The notes under the pieces are model-generated. The model did not search any database. It was not told where the DNA came from and saw nothing but the letters and a program-made list of their open reading frames with translations. Of a stretch of DNA of 64,000 bases, positions 16,189 to 25,180 are shown one piece after another. Within the stretch, counting starts at the first letter, position 1. The number at the start of each line of letters is the position of its first letter. The DNA comes from Candidatus Saccharimonadota bacterium (GTDB taxonomy: Bacteria > Patescibacteriota > Saccharimonadia > Saccharimonadales > UBA4665), in NCBI GenBank assembly GCA_020427985.1, contig JAGQNR010000001.1, forward strand, positions 178,115-242,114. Direction: 5' to 3'. The translations under genes were made by a program, and so were the position numbers.

Positions 16189-16839
16189 ATGATTAAGCGC
16201 TCGCTTTCGTCAATTGAGGCATGGCAACGTCGGCATGAGGACAGAAAATACCCTCCAGCTGCAACCGGCGAGGTGTTTCTAGAAGAGTGGAAAAAGGCAA
16301 ATGCGTTTGCCCACCGCAACCCGGCAAATTTTCTAAAAGAGCAGGCTGCCTTTCCTGGCGAGGTTGAAAAAATTAGAGAAAAATATATTGGTGCACGTAT
16401 TGTAGTCATTGTTGCACCCGAACTAAGAGGCCAGGAGCGCAAAGATACCCTGTTTCAAACTGGTCGCTATACCCGGGTGTGTGGCAAATTAGGGTTACTG
16501 CGTGAAACGGCATATCCTTTGTTTGGTGACTATGATGATATGGTGATACCGAAAGCCGATGTTGGCAAAATCCAACACTGGAACACCACAGTTGAACGCA
16601 CCGATAATACTGGCTGGATTTTAAGAAAGACACCGTATGCAAGTGGCGTGATTGAAGGGCTGAGTGTATGGCGGAATACCATGCTGATAAGTGATGCAGC
16701 TACCTCACGGGGCTATATTTTGCCAGTACTTCGTGGCGGGTGCGAGCCAGATGCCACTCAAACACCAGCAATCCGTATATCTGAGCTTACATTACCACCT
16801 CACCAGCTGTACCTAAGTGATTATCTTGCCGAGCTCTAA
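16189..16839 (+). CDS. Hypothetical protein
   Basis: 216 residues, soluble. It begins MIKRSLSSIEAWQRRHEDRK, has a central beta-rich block (ARIVVIVAPELRGQ, VCGKLGLL) and ends in LPPHQLYLSDYLAEL. No family is recognised. Start is fixed by the perfect promoter with TATAAT six bases upstream. Divergent from the CNNM/CBS gene. The reading frame covers the whole unit with protein-like composition, so it is very likely a real gene. Confidence 0.7.
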   Translation: MIKRSLSSIEAWQRRHEDRKYPPAATGEVFLEEWKKANAFAHRNPANFLKEQAAFPGEVEKIREKYIGARIVVIVAPELRGQERKDTLFQTGRYTRVCGKLGLLRETAYPLFGDYDDMVIPKADVGKIQHWNTTVERTDNTGWILRKTPYASGVIEGLSVWRNTMLISDAATSRGYILPVLRGGCEPDATQTPAIRISELTLPPHQLYLSDYLAEL

Positions 16840-16996
16840 CCAAGAGTCGACGTCACAGCCCCCGTTAGCCTAAGAGCAGGTACTGTTGATTGCTAAGGAC
16901 AGACTATGCGGACTGTAGGAAGACTCCGAAAACATAGTCAAACAAGTTATATGAGTAAAACACAAATACATACTATCGTAGTTATGTGGCATATGA
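16840..16996. other. Gene-free stretch with a two-part hairpin
   Basis: No reading frame is supported here. GACTATG (16902-16908) pairs with CATAGTC (16933-16939), and inside it CGGA (16909-16912) pairs with TCCG (16925-16928). No T-run follows, so it is not a standard terminator; a small structured RNA or leader element is possible. Confidence 0.4.
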
Positions 16997-17049
16997 TATA
17001 CTTATAAACGAAGGAAAAGCGCACGACTACCGGCGCTTTATTTTATGCT
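16997..17049 (+). promoter_or_regulatory. Promoter and hairpin-bearing leader of typA
   Basis: TATACT at 16997-17002 gives a leader of about 40 bases. In it AAAGCGC (17016-17022) pairs with GCGCTTT (17033-17039), followed by ATTTTATG, a terminator-like shape placed directly before the typA ATG. This could attenuate or regulate typA. Confidence 0.45.
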
Positions 17050-18870
17050 ATGACCCAGGACCCCGCCAAGATTCGTAACATTGCTATCATTGCTCATGTG
17101 GACCATGGCAAAACGACACTTGTTGATGGCTTGCTCAAACAAAGCCATACCTTTCGCGACAACCAAGCCGAAATGAGCCAAGAGCTTATTATGGACAGTG
17201 GTGACCAAGAGCGCGAACGAGGTATTACCATTACGGCCAAAGTCACTGCCGTACAGCACGGTGACTACCGCATCAACATTATTGATACACCAGGACACGC
17301 CGACTTTAGCGGTGAGGTGGAGCGTACGCTTAATATGGCCGATGGTTGTTTGCTGATTGTCGATGCGCAAGAGGGCCCAATGCCGCAGACCAAATTTGTG
17401 CTTGAGCGTGCACTTGAAGCCGAACTAACGCCAATCGTCATTATCAACAAAATTGACAAACCCGGTGCGCGCATCGCCGAGGTTGAGGACGAACTCGCCG
17501 ATTTATTTCTTGAGCTAGCTGTGCACGAAGACCAATTGCATTATCCGGTCTACTACGCCATTGGACGCGAAGGCAAAGCCTGGACAGTAGCTCCTGCAAA
17601 TGCCGAAGACGCTGCGGACTTATCACCCGTTTTTGACGCTATTATCGACAAGATTCCGGCTCCTCAGGTTAAAATGGATAAACCATTCCAGATGCTTGTT
17701 ACTGCTTTAGCCTGGGACAATTACAAAGGAAAATATGCGATTGGCCGTATTACTCGGGGACATATTACAGCTGGTACACAGGTAGCGCTTTGCAAAAAAG
17801 ATGGTTCGATTGCCAAAGCCAAAGTTGAGCTGGTATTTATGAGCCAGGGGGTGAGCAAATATGAAGTTGATGAGGGCGTAGCAGGTGATATTGTACAGCT
17901 GACTGGTGTGGGTGAGGCTCAGATTGGCGAAACCATTGCCGATGCAGCTAATCCCGAGGCCTTGCCTACTATTGAGGTCGAAGCGCCAACATTGCGCATT
18001 TACCTCGGTCCAAACACCAGCCCATTTAAGGGGCGTGAAGGCGAATTTAACACGTCACGACAAATTAGCCAACGTTTGCAAAAAGAACTCGAAACCAATG
18101 TTGGTCTTCAGGTAGAGGACAATGGTATTGGCTTTACTGTCGCTGGTCGCGGCGAGCTACATCTAGGCGTGCTTATCGAAACGATGCGCCGCGAAGGCTA
18201 TGAGTTTGAAGTTGGCCGACCACAGGTTGTAACGCATATCGAAAATAGTGTCGAAGTTGAGCCGGTCGAGGAAGTCATTGTTGAAGTACCAGCTGAGCAT
18301 GTTGGCACAGTCCAAATGGAATTTGGTCAGCGCAAAGCCACACTCAAAGAACAGTTTGCGAGTCCCAAAGGGGTTACCAAGCTGGTGTACGAAATGCCAA
18401 CTCGTGCTATGTTAGGCATGCGCAATATTTTGCTAACCAACACCAAAGGCACAATTGTTATGAACAGCTTAGTTCGTGGTTATGCACCGCTTGGGCAGGC
18501 ACTTGAACAGCTGCGCAACGGCGTGCTTATTGCCTACGAAACGGGCACAACGATGCCCTATAGTCTCGAAAGTGCCGAGGACCGAGGAACTTTGTTTGTT
18601 GGCCCGGCGGTCGAGGTATATGCTGGGCAAATTATTGGTCTTAATACCCGCCGTGAGGACATGGAAATAAATGTTTGCAAAGCCAAACATCTTACTAACA
18701 TGCGCAGTAAATCGTCTGATGGGGTAGTGCAACTAACGCCAGCGACCGTGTTTAGCTTAGAGCAGTGCCTCGATTTTATCGAAAATGATGAGCTTCTAGA
18801 AGTTACTCCCAAAAACCTACGCTTACGTAAGCGTGAACTTGACCCAAATAAGCGCAAACGTAAAAATTAG
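17050..18870 (+). CDS. typA: Translational GTPase TypA/BipA
   Basis: 606 residues, the family's usual length. G1 AHVDHGKT (about 15-22), G2 RGITITAK, G3 DTPGHADF and G4 NKID are intact. Domains follow in the order GTPase, domain II beta-barrel, domain III, EF-G-like domain V ([15 protein letters not shown] region) and the TypA-specific C-terminus ([20 protein letters not shown]). TypA binds the ribosome and supports growth under stress and assembly of ribosomes. ATG is close behind a terminator-like leader hairpin, and a small gene follows after 11 bases. Confidence 0.97.
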   Translation: MTQDPAKIRNIAIIAHVDHGKTTLVDGLLKQSHTFRDNQAEMSQELIMDSGDQERERGITITAKVTAVQHGDYRINIIDTPGHADFSGEVERTLNMADGCLLIVDAQEGPMPQTKFVLERALEAELTPIVIINKIDKPGARIAEVEDELADLFLELAVHEDQLHYPVYYAIGREGKAWTVAPANAEDAADLSPVFDAIIDKIPAPQVKMDKPFQMLVTALAWDNYKGKYAIGRITRGHITAGTQVALCKKDGSIAKAKVELVFMSQGVSKYEVDEGVAGDIVQLTGVGEAQIGETIADAANPEALPTIEVEAPTLRIYLGPNTSPFKGREGEFNTSRQISQRLQKELETNVGLQVEDNGIGFTVAGRGELHLGVLIETMRREGYEFEVGRPQVVTHIENSVEVEPVEEVIVEVPAEHVGTVQMEFGQRKATLKEQFASPKGVTKLVYEMPTRAMLGMRNILLTNTKGTIVMNSLVRGYAPLGQALEQLRNGVLIAYETGTTMPYSLESAEDRGTLFVGPAVEVYAGQIIGLNTRREDMEINVCKAKHLTNMRSKSSDGVVQLTPATVFSLEQCLDFIENDELLEVTPKNLRLRKRELDPNKRKRKN

Positions 18871-18881
18871 AGTCAAGCAGC

Positions 18882-19148
18882 ATGACGCAAGAAACAAACG
18901 AACACACGCCAACAGTAGGGAGTGAGCTGCAGGTAATCACCAATAAGTATTTACAGCAGAAACAGACATGCTCAGTGCTATACCAAACACTACAGGAATT
19001 ATTACCTGAGTTGTCTCGTTATGAGCTGAACCAAAACCCTGAACTTATAGCCGCCAATGCCCTACGGCGGTCACTGCGGGCAGACATGAACACTCAGGCG
19101 CAAATGATAGTACCGAGGGGTGTGCCGTTCGTTCGGCCACAAATCTAA
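18882..19148 (+). CDS. Small hypothetical protein downstream of typA
   Basis: 88 residues, soluble and mostly helical (VGSELQVITNKYLQQKQ, CSVLYQTLQELLPELSRYEL). It follows typA by 11 bases in the same direction and is probably co-transcribed. No family is recognised and no strong Shine-Dalgarno is seen. Confidence 0.55.
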   Translation: MTQETNEHTPTVGSELQVITNKYLQQKQTCSVLYQTLQELLPELSRYELNQNPELIAANALRRSLRADMNTQAQMIVPRGVPFVRPQI

Positions 19149-19158
19149 CGCACAAACC

Positions 19159-19983
19159 TTAGAGTATGGCACCTTGTGCAGCACCATGGTCGGTCTGAAT
19201 GTCGTAAAGCTGGTTGTTGCTATTCAATAAATGTACATAGCTATCGGTGATAATGGTTGCCTGTGCCGCAAAATTGGAGCATGGTGCCTGCAAGCTTTGG
19301 AGTGCCAGCAATAGCTCGTTGGCATAACGTAGGTCGCGTTCTACATGACCGTTCTCATGAGCGACTAAGTTCCGGTGATAGTTTGCCCATATGGTCTGCG
19401 CGGCTGTACTGGCCGTTGCATCAAGCCCCGGAGCTGGCAGGTACTGGCTAATTGCAATAGCTACCTTCACCCGACTTGCAGAGCAGGCACCATTGTTTGC
19501 GATGGTGGCATAGGACCATGATAAGCTATATGCAGTGGTGGCGTGGTAACGACCTGTAACCTGCTGGCGCGCATTACAGCGGCGTATATTTTGGCGAATC
19601 TCGGCAATAGTGTTGCCATGTACTGTATATAAAACGGGCTTGGCGATCACTGTGGTAAGTCCATTCGAAAGTTGGTCAGCCGCCATTGTTTGGGGCTGTT
19701 TGTAGAGCCCGCTGGTACATGATGGCGTGCTTGGGCTGCCGGCATTTACACTTGATTGCTCGGTTTGAGCTACAGCACCCGTCTGGGTGTCTTGAGTTGT
19801 TGTGGCGGCAAGACTGTTCTGAGCCGCCAGTACATGAGCAGTTGAACTGACTTGTTGATTGGTTAAAAGTACACCTATTAACCAAATAAGCAGTAAGCCA
19901 GCAGTAATTGACACCAACAATAGTAGTAAACGAAAGAGTGGTCGCCAAGAATGACGCTGATGATATGCTGGTGAACTATACAT
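19159..19983 (-). CDS. Membrane-anchored DUF922 putative zinc peptidase
   Basis: 274 residues. An N-terminal helix (about 16-41) is followed by a Thr/Gln/Ser-rich spacer, then the DUF922 domain (about 110-260): YTVHGNTIAEIRQNI, YSLSWSY, VKVAIAISQYLPAPG and HENGHVERDLRYA. HENGH is the HExxH-type zinc motif of this predicted protease family; Cys at several positions may form disulfides. It acts outside the membrane if the helix is an anchor. TATAAT (20028-20023) with a leader of about 33 bases carrying GAAAGG distinguishes it from the leaderless genes. Confidence 0.8.
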   Translation of the reverse strand: MYSSPAYHQRHSWRPLFRLLLLLVSITAGLLLIWLIGVLLTNQQVSSTAHVLAAQNSLAATTTQDTQTGAVAQTEQSSVNAGSPSTPSCTSGLYKQPQTMAADQLSNGLTTVIAKPVLYTVHGNTIAEIRQNIRRCNARQQVTGRYHATTAYSLSWSYATIANNGACSASRVKVAIAISQYLPAPGLDATASTAAQTIWANYHRNLVAHENGHVERDLRYANELLLALQSLQAPCSNFAAQATIITDSYVHLLNSNNQLYDIQTDHGAAQGAIL

Positions 19984-20073
19984 AACCAGGCCGCACCTTT
20001 CTGCTACTCGTACAATCTTTATATTATAACAAAATAAGTACAGTTTGTCAATATTATTTCATAAATTCATCTC

Positions 20074-20100
20074 TTGACCAAAGAAAAACTCCTGTATACT
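20074..20100 (+). promoter_or_regulatory. Promoter of corA
   Basis: TTGACC (20074-20079) and TATACT (20095-20100), with a spacer of 15 bases (16 if CTTGAC is used). ATG 20107 follows after six bases. Confidence 0.6.
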
Positions 20101-20106
20101 GGGGTT

Positions 20107-21033
20107 ATGATTACCATGTATTACAGCCGGGCCCGCGAAAGAGCCTTACAGCAGATTGACAGCGCACGTCCTGGTGCCTGGATTGTTGCCAGCGAGCCAA
20201 CAACCGAAGAACTCACCACCTTGGCTCAAAATTTTGGCCTTGACCGTGACATCTTAGACGACGCCATTGATATTTATGAAGCTCCCCGCGTCGATAGTGA
20301 CAATGGCGTGGTGTATATATTTACCCGCTACTGTTTTCCGGAGGGCAAAGAAATCGCCACCGAACCGTTACTGCTCGCCTATACGCCAGATTATTTGTTT
20401 ACCATTGCTCGCAAAGATACTAAAATCCTCGACAATCTTACTCATGACCGGGTAGATTTTATAACTACCCAAAAGACCAAAACCGTACTACAGATTTTGG
20501 TAGGTATTAACAGTTCATATGAGCATGAGCTGACCAGAGTATCACGACGTATCCTGCAGCTTCGTGCCAAAATGCGCCAGGGACAGCTTACTACCCGTGA
20601 GTTCTTGGGCATTATTGAGCTCGAAGAAGATTTGAACGAGTTCTTGTCGGCCCTGCAGCCACAGGCGCTGCTCTTTAACTCTTTACTTAGTGGCAAATAT
20701 CTTCGCTTGTACGAGGAAGACCGCGACATGATAGAAGACATTGAACGCAGTACCGACGAGCTTATAACGCAAACCCAAGGACGACTGCGTACGCTGGTTA
20801 ATATGCGTCAAGCTTACGACGCCATTGCTACGACTAATCTTAATAACACCTTCAAACGACTTACCTCTATTGCTATATTCTTGACCATCCCGACCATACT
20901 TGGTGGACTATGGGGCATGAACGTAGCGGTGCCTTTTGCTCATAATACCCACGCATTTTTAATAGTTTTAGCGATAATTATCGTGCTGATGAGCGTAGTG
21001 ATTGCGTTTTTCCACAAAAAAAAGTGGCTGTAA
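20107..21033 (+). CDS. corA: CorA-family magnesium/divalent metal transporter
   Basis: 308 residues from ATG 20107. An upstream TTG in frame at 20074 falls in the -35 box and is rejected. The long N-terminal cytoplasmic alpha/beta domain and stalk helix (many Glu/Asp, LEEDLNEFLSALQ) precede two C-terminal helices. The hallmark GMN lies in LGGLWGMNVAVP, and the C-terminus is basic (FFHKKKWL), as usual for CorA. Works as a pentameric channel for Mg2+ uptake. The short leaderless transcript is monocistronic. Confidence 0.93.
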   Translation: MITMYYSRARERALQQIDSARPGAWIVASEPTTEELTTLAQNFGLDRDILDDAIDIYEAPRVDSDNGVVYIFTRYCFPEGKEIATEPLLLAYTPDYLFTIARKDTKILDNLTHDRVDFITTQKTKTVLQILVGINSSYEHELTRVSRRILQLRAKMRQGQLTTREFLGIIELEEDLNEFLSALQPQALLFNSLLSGKYLRLYEEDRDMIEDIERSTDELITQTQGRLRTLVNMRQAYDAIATTNLNNTFKRLTSIAIFLTIPTILGGLWGMNVAVPFAHNTHAFLIVLAIIIVLMSVVIAFFHKKKWL

Positions 21034-21091
21034 GCAAGTATGCTCGGCAAAAATTTGGAATTAAGAGCAGAAAAGGTATACTAGTACGGAT

Positions 21092-22156
21092 ATGAAAAAT
21101 CTGTTCCATGCTCATTCACCGCTGCGTATTTTTGCCGTTTCTGGGCTGGTGACAATTGCTACGTTGGTGGGGATTGCACTTGGCATGGGAGCGCACGCGC
21201 TGTGGATAGTATTTATTTTAATGATTGTCGAGATAACCTTTAGCTTTGACAATGCCATCATTAACGCCAAAGTACTTGAGCGACTAAGCCCATTTTGGCA
21301 AAAGCTCTTTCTAACCGTCGGTATCGTGATTGCAATTTTTGGTATGCGTGTTGTTTTTCCGATACTGATTGTTTCGCTTACTTCGGGACTGAGCTGGGGG
21401 CAGGTGATTGACCTAGCACTCAATCACCCAAAGGAGTATGGCCACCATCTAGAAGAGGCTCATCCAATGATTTCAGCCTTTGGTGGGGCCTTTTTGCTCA
21501 TGCTAGCGTTTCAGTTCTTTTTTGATGACGAACGACACACGCTATGGATTAAGCATATAGAGTCAAGGCTTCAGCGTCTGAGTCACTGGATGTGGGCTCC
21601 CACAGTCACGACTATTATTATGTTATGCGTGGCAATGTTGCCGATGAACACCCATGCCCGACAAACTATAATTGCCGGCGCACTAGGGACCGCTACGTAT
21701 GTGGCTATCCAACTGCTCGTACATTGGATGGATAAGCTTCAAGCTAAGGCAGGCGGCAGTTCTAAGAAAAAACAAGTCGGCATGGCCGCTTTTATGACAT
21801 TTATGTACCTGCAGATTCTTGATGCCAGTTTTAGCTTTGATGGGGTGATTGGTGCATTTGCTATTTCGAGTGATATTGTGCTAATTGCGGCGGGGCTGGG
21901 AATAGGGGCTATTTGGGTGCGTTCTATGACGGTCTACATGGTGCGACGTGGTACGCTTAACAACTTTGTTTATCTAGAGCATGGCGCCCATTATACAGTG
22001 TTTGTGCTAGCTATTGTTATGCTAGCTAGTGCGCTCCTAGAAATACCTGAAGTTGTACCAGGGTTGACTGGACTGGGAATTATACTTGCCTCAATCATCG
22101 CCTCTGTACGTGTTCGTCAAAAAATCGCCAGTGGCGAGCTTAAAGAACTATCGTAA
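21092..22156 (+). CDS. DUF475/TerC-like integral membrane protein
   Basis: 354 residues with about nine helices. Two internal halves each carry the TerC hallmark: ITFSFDNAIINAKVL (about 49-63) and ASFSFDGVIGAFAIS (about 247-261), with Asp residues inside the membrane. DUF475 members belong to the LysE/TerC superfamily and are linked to metal (manganese) export and tellurium resistance. The loop DERHTLW and His-rich segment YGHHLEEAHP lie between the helices. TATACT (21077-21082) ends nine bases before ATG. Probably co-transcribed with the YhhQ gene six bases downstream. Confidence 0.85.
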   Translation: MKNLFHAHSPLRIFAVSGLVTIATLVGIALGMGAHALWIVFILMIVEITFSFDNAIINAKVLERLSPFWQKLFLTVGIVIAIFGMRVVFPILIVSLTSGLSWGQVIDLALNHPKEYGHHLEEAHPMISAFGGAFLLMLAFQFFFDDERHTLWIKHIESRLQRLSHWMWAPTVTTIIMLCVAMLPMNTHARQTIIAGALGTATYVAIQLLVHWMDKLQAKAGGSSKKKQVGMAAFMTFMYLQILDASFSFDGVIGAFAISSDIVLIAAGLGIGAIWVRSMTVYMVRRGTLNNFVYLEHGAHYTVFVLAIVMLASALLEIPEVVPGLTGLGIILASIIASVRVRQKIASGELKELS

Positions 22157-22162
22157 CGCAGT

Positions 22163-22825
22163 ATGATTAAAGTTTGGTTTGCTCGATTAGTTTCATCACG
22201 AACCCGAGCGCTGATGGTACTAACCGGCGTTTCGGTTATGCTGCTTATCGTGAGTAATCTGGCGAGTGTCAAAATTACTAAAATAGGACCGGCCGTGTTT
22301 GACACTGGCACACTTATTTTTCCACTTGTCTACATCATTACAAGCATTATTAGCGAAATATATGGCTCCAAAACAGCGCGCACCATGGTATGGATAGGCT
22401 TTGGCTGCCTAGTATTTATGTCGCTGTTTTTGCTGTTGGTGCAGTACCTGCCGGCCGACATTGATGCTCACCGCCAGCAGGCCTACGGGCAAATACTAGG
22501 GTTTGTACCTCGACTTGTTATAGCCAGTCTTATTGCCTATTTGCTGGGGGAGTTTCTGAATATTTGGGTAGTCGATAGATTGCGACACCGTCTTGGTGCT
22601 CGAGACCTATGGTCGAGATTGGTGAGTTCGAGCGGTATTGGTGAGCTGCTCGACACCGTAACGTTTTCAGTGATTGCCTTTGTTGGTACCATGCCCGGCA
22701 AGACATTATTGCAGCTTATTGCGACAGTGTACATTATTAAGCTTGTGGTTGATGTATTGTTGTCGCCACTGAGCATTCGGCTTACCCATTGGCTACGAGC
22801 CCTTAAAGATGAGGCTGTTATCTGA
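22163..22825 (+). CDS. yhhQ: YhhQ/VUT-family queuosine precursor transporter
   Basis: 220 residues with six helices. The N-terminal SNLASVKIT, the FPLVYIITSIISEIYG motif, and the later LLDTVTFSVIAFVG are conserved in COG1738/VUT transporters, which import preQ0/preQ1 or queuine. It lies beside tgt and queA, convergent and two bases apart from tgt, which supports a queuosine role. It probably shares a transcript with the TerC-like gene. Confidence 0.88.
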   Translation: MIKVWFARLVSSRTRALMVLTGVSVMLLIVSNLASVKITKIGPAVFDTGTLIFPLVYIITSIISEIYGSKTARTMVWIGFGCLVFMSLFLLLVQYLPADIDAHRQQAYGQILGFVPRLVIASLIAYLLGEFLNIWVVDRLRHRLGARDLWSRLVSSSGIGELLDTVTFSVIAFVGTMPGKTLLQLIATVYIIKLVVDVLLSPLSIRLTHWLRALKDEAVI

Positions 22826-22827
22826 GC

Positions 22828-24078
22828 CTACAGACTAAGCAGTGCTAAAAACTTGGGTTGACTAGCGTAGTATCGTGTCAAAAAGTCTTTTTTAAGCTCA
22901 AAGAAGCTACTGTCTTTGATTGAGCCGCGAATACGGTCTACGGTGCTCACAATAAAGTATTCATTGTGGATGCTGGCAAGGGTAGAGGCCAGGATTTCGT
23001 CGGCGTGGAACAGATGGTTTAAGTAGGCTCGGGTAAAATGTTGGCAGGTATAACAGGGACACTCATTATCAATTGGGGTAAAATCTTTGCGGTACTGCTG
23101 CTTTTTGATGTTCATGCGGCCATCGTAGGTAAACAGTGCGCCGTTACGGGCTTGACGCGTTGGTGCTACACAATCAAAGGTGTCGACGCCGTATTCAACC
23201 CCAAGGAACAGGTCCATTGGCTGAGCACCCATGCCCAAGAGGTGCTTGGGCTTGCTCTCGGGCAGCGTTTGGTTGGTCCATTTTACAACGGTCGGAATTT
23301 CACCCGATTCAAACACGCCGCCGATGCCGTAGCCATCAAACTCTCGTGCTCCCAAAAACTCAGCTGAGCGTTTTCGTAGCTCCTCGTGGCGAGCACCCTG
23401 CACAATACCAAAGAGTGCTTGCCGCGGTTGCCCTTCGGCGTCGTGCTCGGCGTTAAGGTCCTGGTGTTTCGTAAGGCAGCGTTCGGCCCAGGTATGCGTG
23501 CGGCTTAAACTCTCGACAATGTAGGAATATGGTGCAAGCGGAGCGGGGCATTCGTCAAACGCCATATGTATATCGGCGCCAATTTTGTGTTGTAACTCCA
23601 TACTACTTTCGGGTGTCATGAAGAGTTTTTGGCCATCGAAGTGTGAGCGGAAGTGGACACCTTTGTCGGTAATTTTGACGAGTTGTTCAGCGCTAGCACT
23701 GGCTTTTTGGGCATCACCCTTTTCGGTATGTGCCACGGCATCGATACCCTTTTTGTAGGCAACGCCGAGGCTAAACACCTGAAACCCACCACTGTCGGTA
23801 AAGGTTGGGCCGTCAAAATGCATGAATGTGCTGAGTCCACCGGCCTGGGCGACGATGTCTGCGCCTGGTCGCAGCATTAGGTGATAGGTATTAGCTAGGA
23901 CTGATTGCCCACCAAAGTCACGAATCATTTCTGGAGTGAGCGACTTGACGGTGGCATTAGTACCACCAACAATAAATGCCGGCGTCTGGATGTCACCGTG
24001 CGGCGTACGTATCACTCCTGCGCGCGCGAGTGTGCCCGGTAGTCTATGTGTAATCTCAAATTTGAGAGGTTTTTGCAT
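22828..24078 (-). CDS. tgt: Queuine/preQ1 tRNA-ribosyltransferase
   Basis: 416 residues. The active-site loop TDSGGFQVFSLG holds the substrate-binding Asp, and GVDTFDCVAPTRQARNG holds the catalytic nucleophile Asp and the Arg-Asn-Gly motif. Zinc ligands are seen in CPCYTC and the following His. It exchanges guanine-34 in tRNAs with GUN anticodons for preQ1. Its start lies two bases after queA's stop, so the two form one operon reading queA-tgt. Confidence 0.96.
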   Translation of the reverse strand: MQKPLKFEITHRLPGTLARAGVIRTPHGDIQTPAFIVGGTNATVKSLTPEMIRDFGGQSVLANTYHLMLRPGADIVAQAGGLSTFMHFDGPTFTDSGGFQVFSLGVAYKKGIDAVAHTEKGDAQKASASAEQLVKITDKGVHFRSHFDGQKLFMTPESSMELQHKIGADIHMAFDECPAPLAPYSYIVESLSRTHTWAERCLTKHQDLNAEHDAEGQPRQALFGIVQGARHEELRKRSAEFLGAREFDGYGIGGVFESGEIPTVVKWTNQTLPESKPKHLLGMGAQPMDLFLGVEYGVDTFDCVAPTRQARNGALFTYDGRMNIKKQQYRKDFTPIDNECPCYTCQHFTRAYLNHLFHADEILASTLASIHNEYFIVSTVDRIRGSIKDSSFFELKKDFLTRYYASQPKFLALLSL

Positions 24079-24080
24079 GT

Positions 24081-25112
24081 CTATAAGATTACCATACTGT
24101 CACCGTAGGAGAAAAAGTTATAGCGCTTGGCGACGGCGTGCTCGTATGCGGGACGTAGCTTATCCCACCCCGCAAAGGCAGCTGTCAGCATCAGTACGGT
24201 ACTTTCTGGCATGTGGAAATTGGTAATCAGTCCCTGAATGGTCTTAAACTGGTAGCCGGGGTAAATAAAAATATCGGCCTCGCCGCATAGGTCGCGGATA
24301 TCGCCCTCAAAAATGTCGTCATGCGCATATTCGAGGGTGCGAGTGATGGTAGTGCCGAGGGCAACAATGCGATTGCCTCTTACCTGGGATTCACGTAACA
24401 ATCTGACGGTTTCACTTGGGATTTCGTAATACTCTTGATGCATTTTATGCAGAGTAACATCTTTGACTCGTATAGGTAAGAAGGTGCCAAGCCCTACATG
24501 CAGTGTGGCATAGGCGATTTTGACGCCTTTTTGACGTAGTTTTTGCAAGGTAGCTTCGGTCATGTTTAAACTGGCTGTGGGCGCTGCTACCGAACCAGCT
24601 TCGCGCGCAAAGACGGTCTGGTAGCGCTCTGAGTCTGTCGCGGTAGCCTCGCGCTGCATGTAAGGGGGGAGCGGTACAGAACCGTGCTCTTCAGCGATGG
24701 CTAACAGGTCACGCTCGGCCCGCACGACCGCGATGCCATCGCTCAATATTTCTTCGACATTTATGGTATTATTGCCTATCTTTAGCTCATCACCGGCCTT
24801 GAGCCGACGACGATAAATGACGCGGTGACGATGCCAATCATCGGCTGGGCCATGTTTTTCGACAAGGACGAGTTCTCGCACACCTCCTCCATTACTCTTG
24901 TGAGTAATGAGTCGCGCCTTGATAACTTTGGTATCGTTGATAACCAGCACATCGCCTGACTGTAAGTAATCAACAATGTCGCCATAAGTCCGGTCGGCTA
25001 TTTTGCCTGTAGCGCGGTCGAGCGCCAATAGGCGTGCTTCGCCGCGCTCAGCCGGTGGCTGGCTCGCAATGAGTTCTTGGGGTATATTGTAGTGGAAATC
25101 TGATAGTTGCAT
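24081..25112 (-). CDS. queA: S-adenosylmethionine:tRNA ribosyltransferase-isomerase
   Basis: 343 residues, normal length. FHYNIPQELIASQPPAERGEARLL is the family's N-terminal signature, and NDTKVIKARL, GTFLPIRVKDV...HKMHQEYYEI and ITNFHMPESTVLMLTAAFAG are all present. It adds the epoxycyclopentanediol group to preQ1-34 using SAM, giving epoxyqueuosine. TATACT (25126-25121) is eight bases before ATG, so the queA-tgt operon appears leaderless. The final reductase (queG or queH) is not in this window. Confidence 0.97.
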   Translation of the reverse strand: MQLSDFHYNIPQELIASQPPAERGEARLLALDRATGKIADRTYGDIVDYLQSGDVLVINDTKVIKARLITHKSNGGGVRELVLVEKHGPADDWHRHRVIYRRRLKAGDELKIGNNTINVEEILSDGIAVVRAERDLLAIAEEHGSVPLPPYMQREATATDSERYQTVFAREAGSVAAPTASLNMTEATLQKLRQKGVKIAYATLHVGLGTFLPIRVKDVTLHKMHQEYYEIPSETVRLLRESQVRGNRIVALGTTITRTLEYAHDDIFEGDIRDLCGEADIFIYPGYQFKTIQGLITNFHMPESTVLMLTAAFAGWDKLRPAYEHAVAKRYNFFSYGDSMVIL

Positions 25113-25180
25113 CGCTAGCTAGTATACAGGCCGAGCAAGCAAGTAGATAGCTGATTTTCATCAAGAGGAGCAAGCCCCTC

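Noticed and set aside
16107..16442. N-terminal extension of the CNNM/CBS protein
   Set aside because: It lies antisense to a well-supported gene and reads as low-sense Ser/Phe/Cys-rich sequence; TATACT marks the GTG at 16106.
16840..16996. tmRNA fragment before typA
   Set aside because: No tRNA-like ends, no tag frame and no GGTTCGA T-arm; only a local hairpin is supported.
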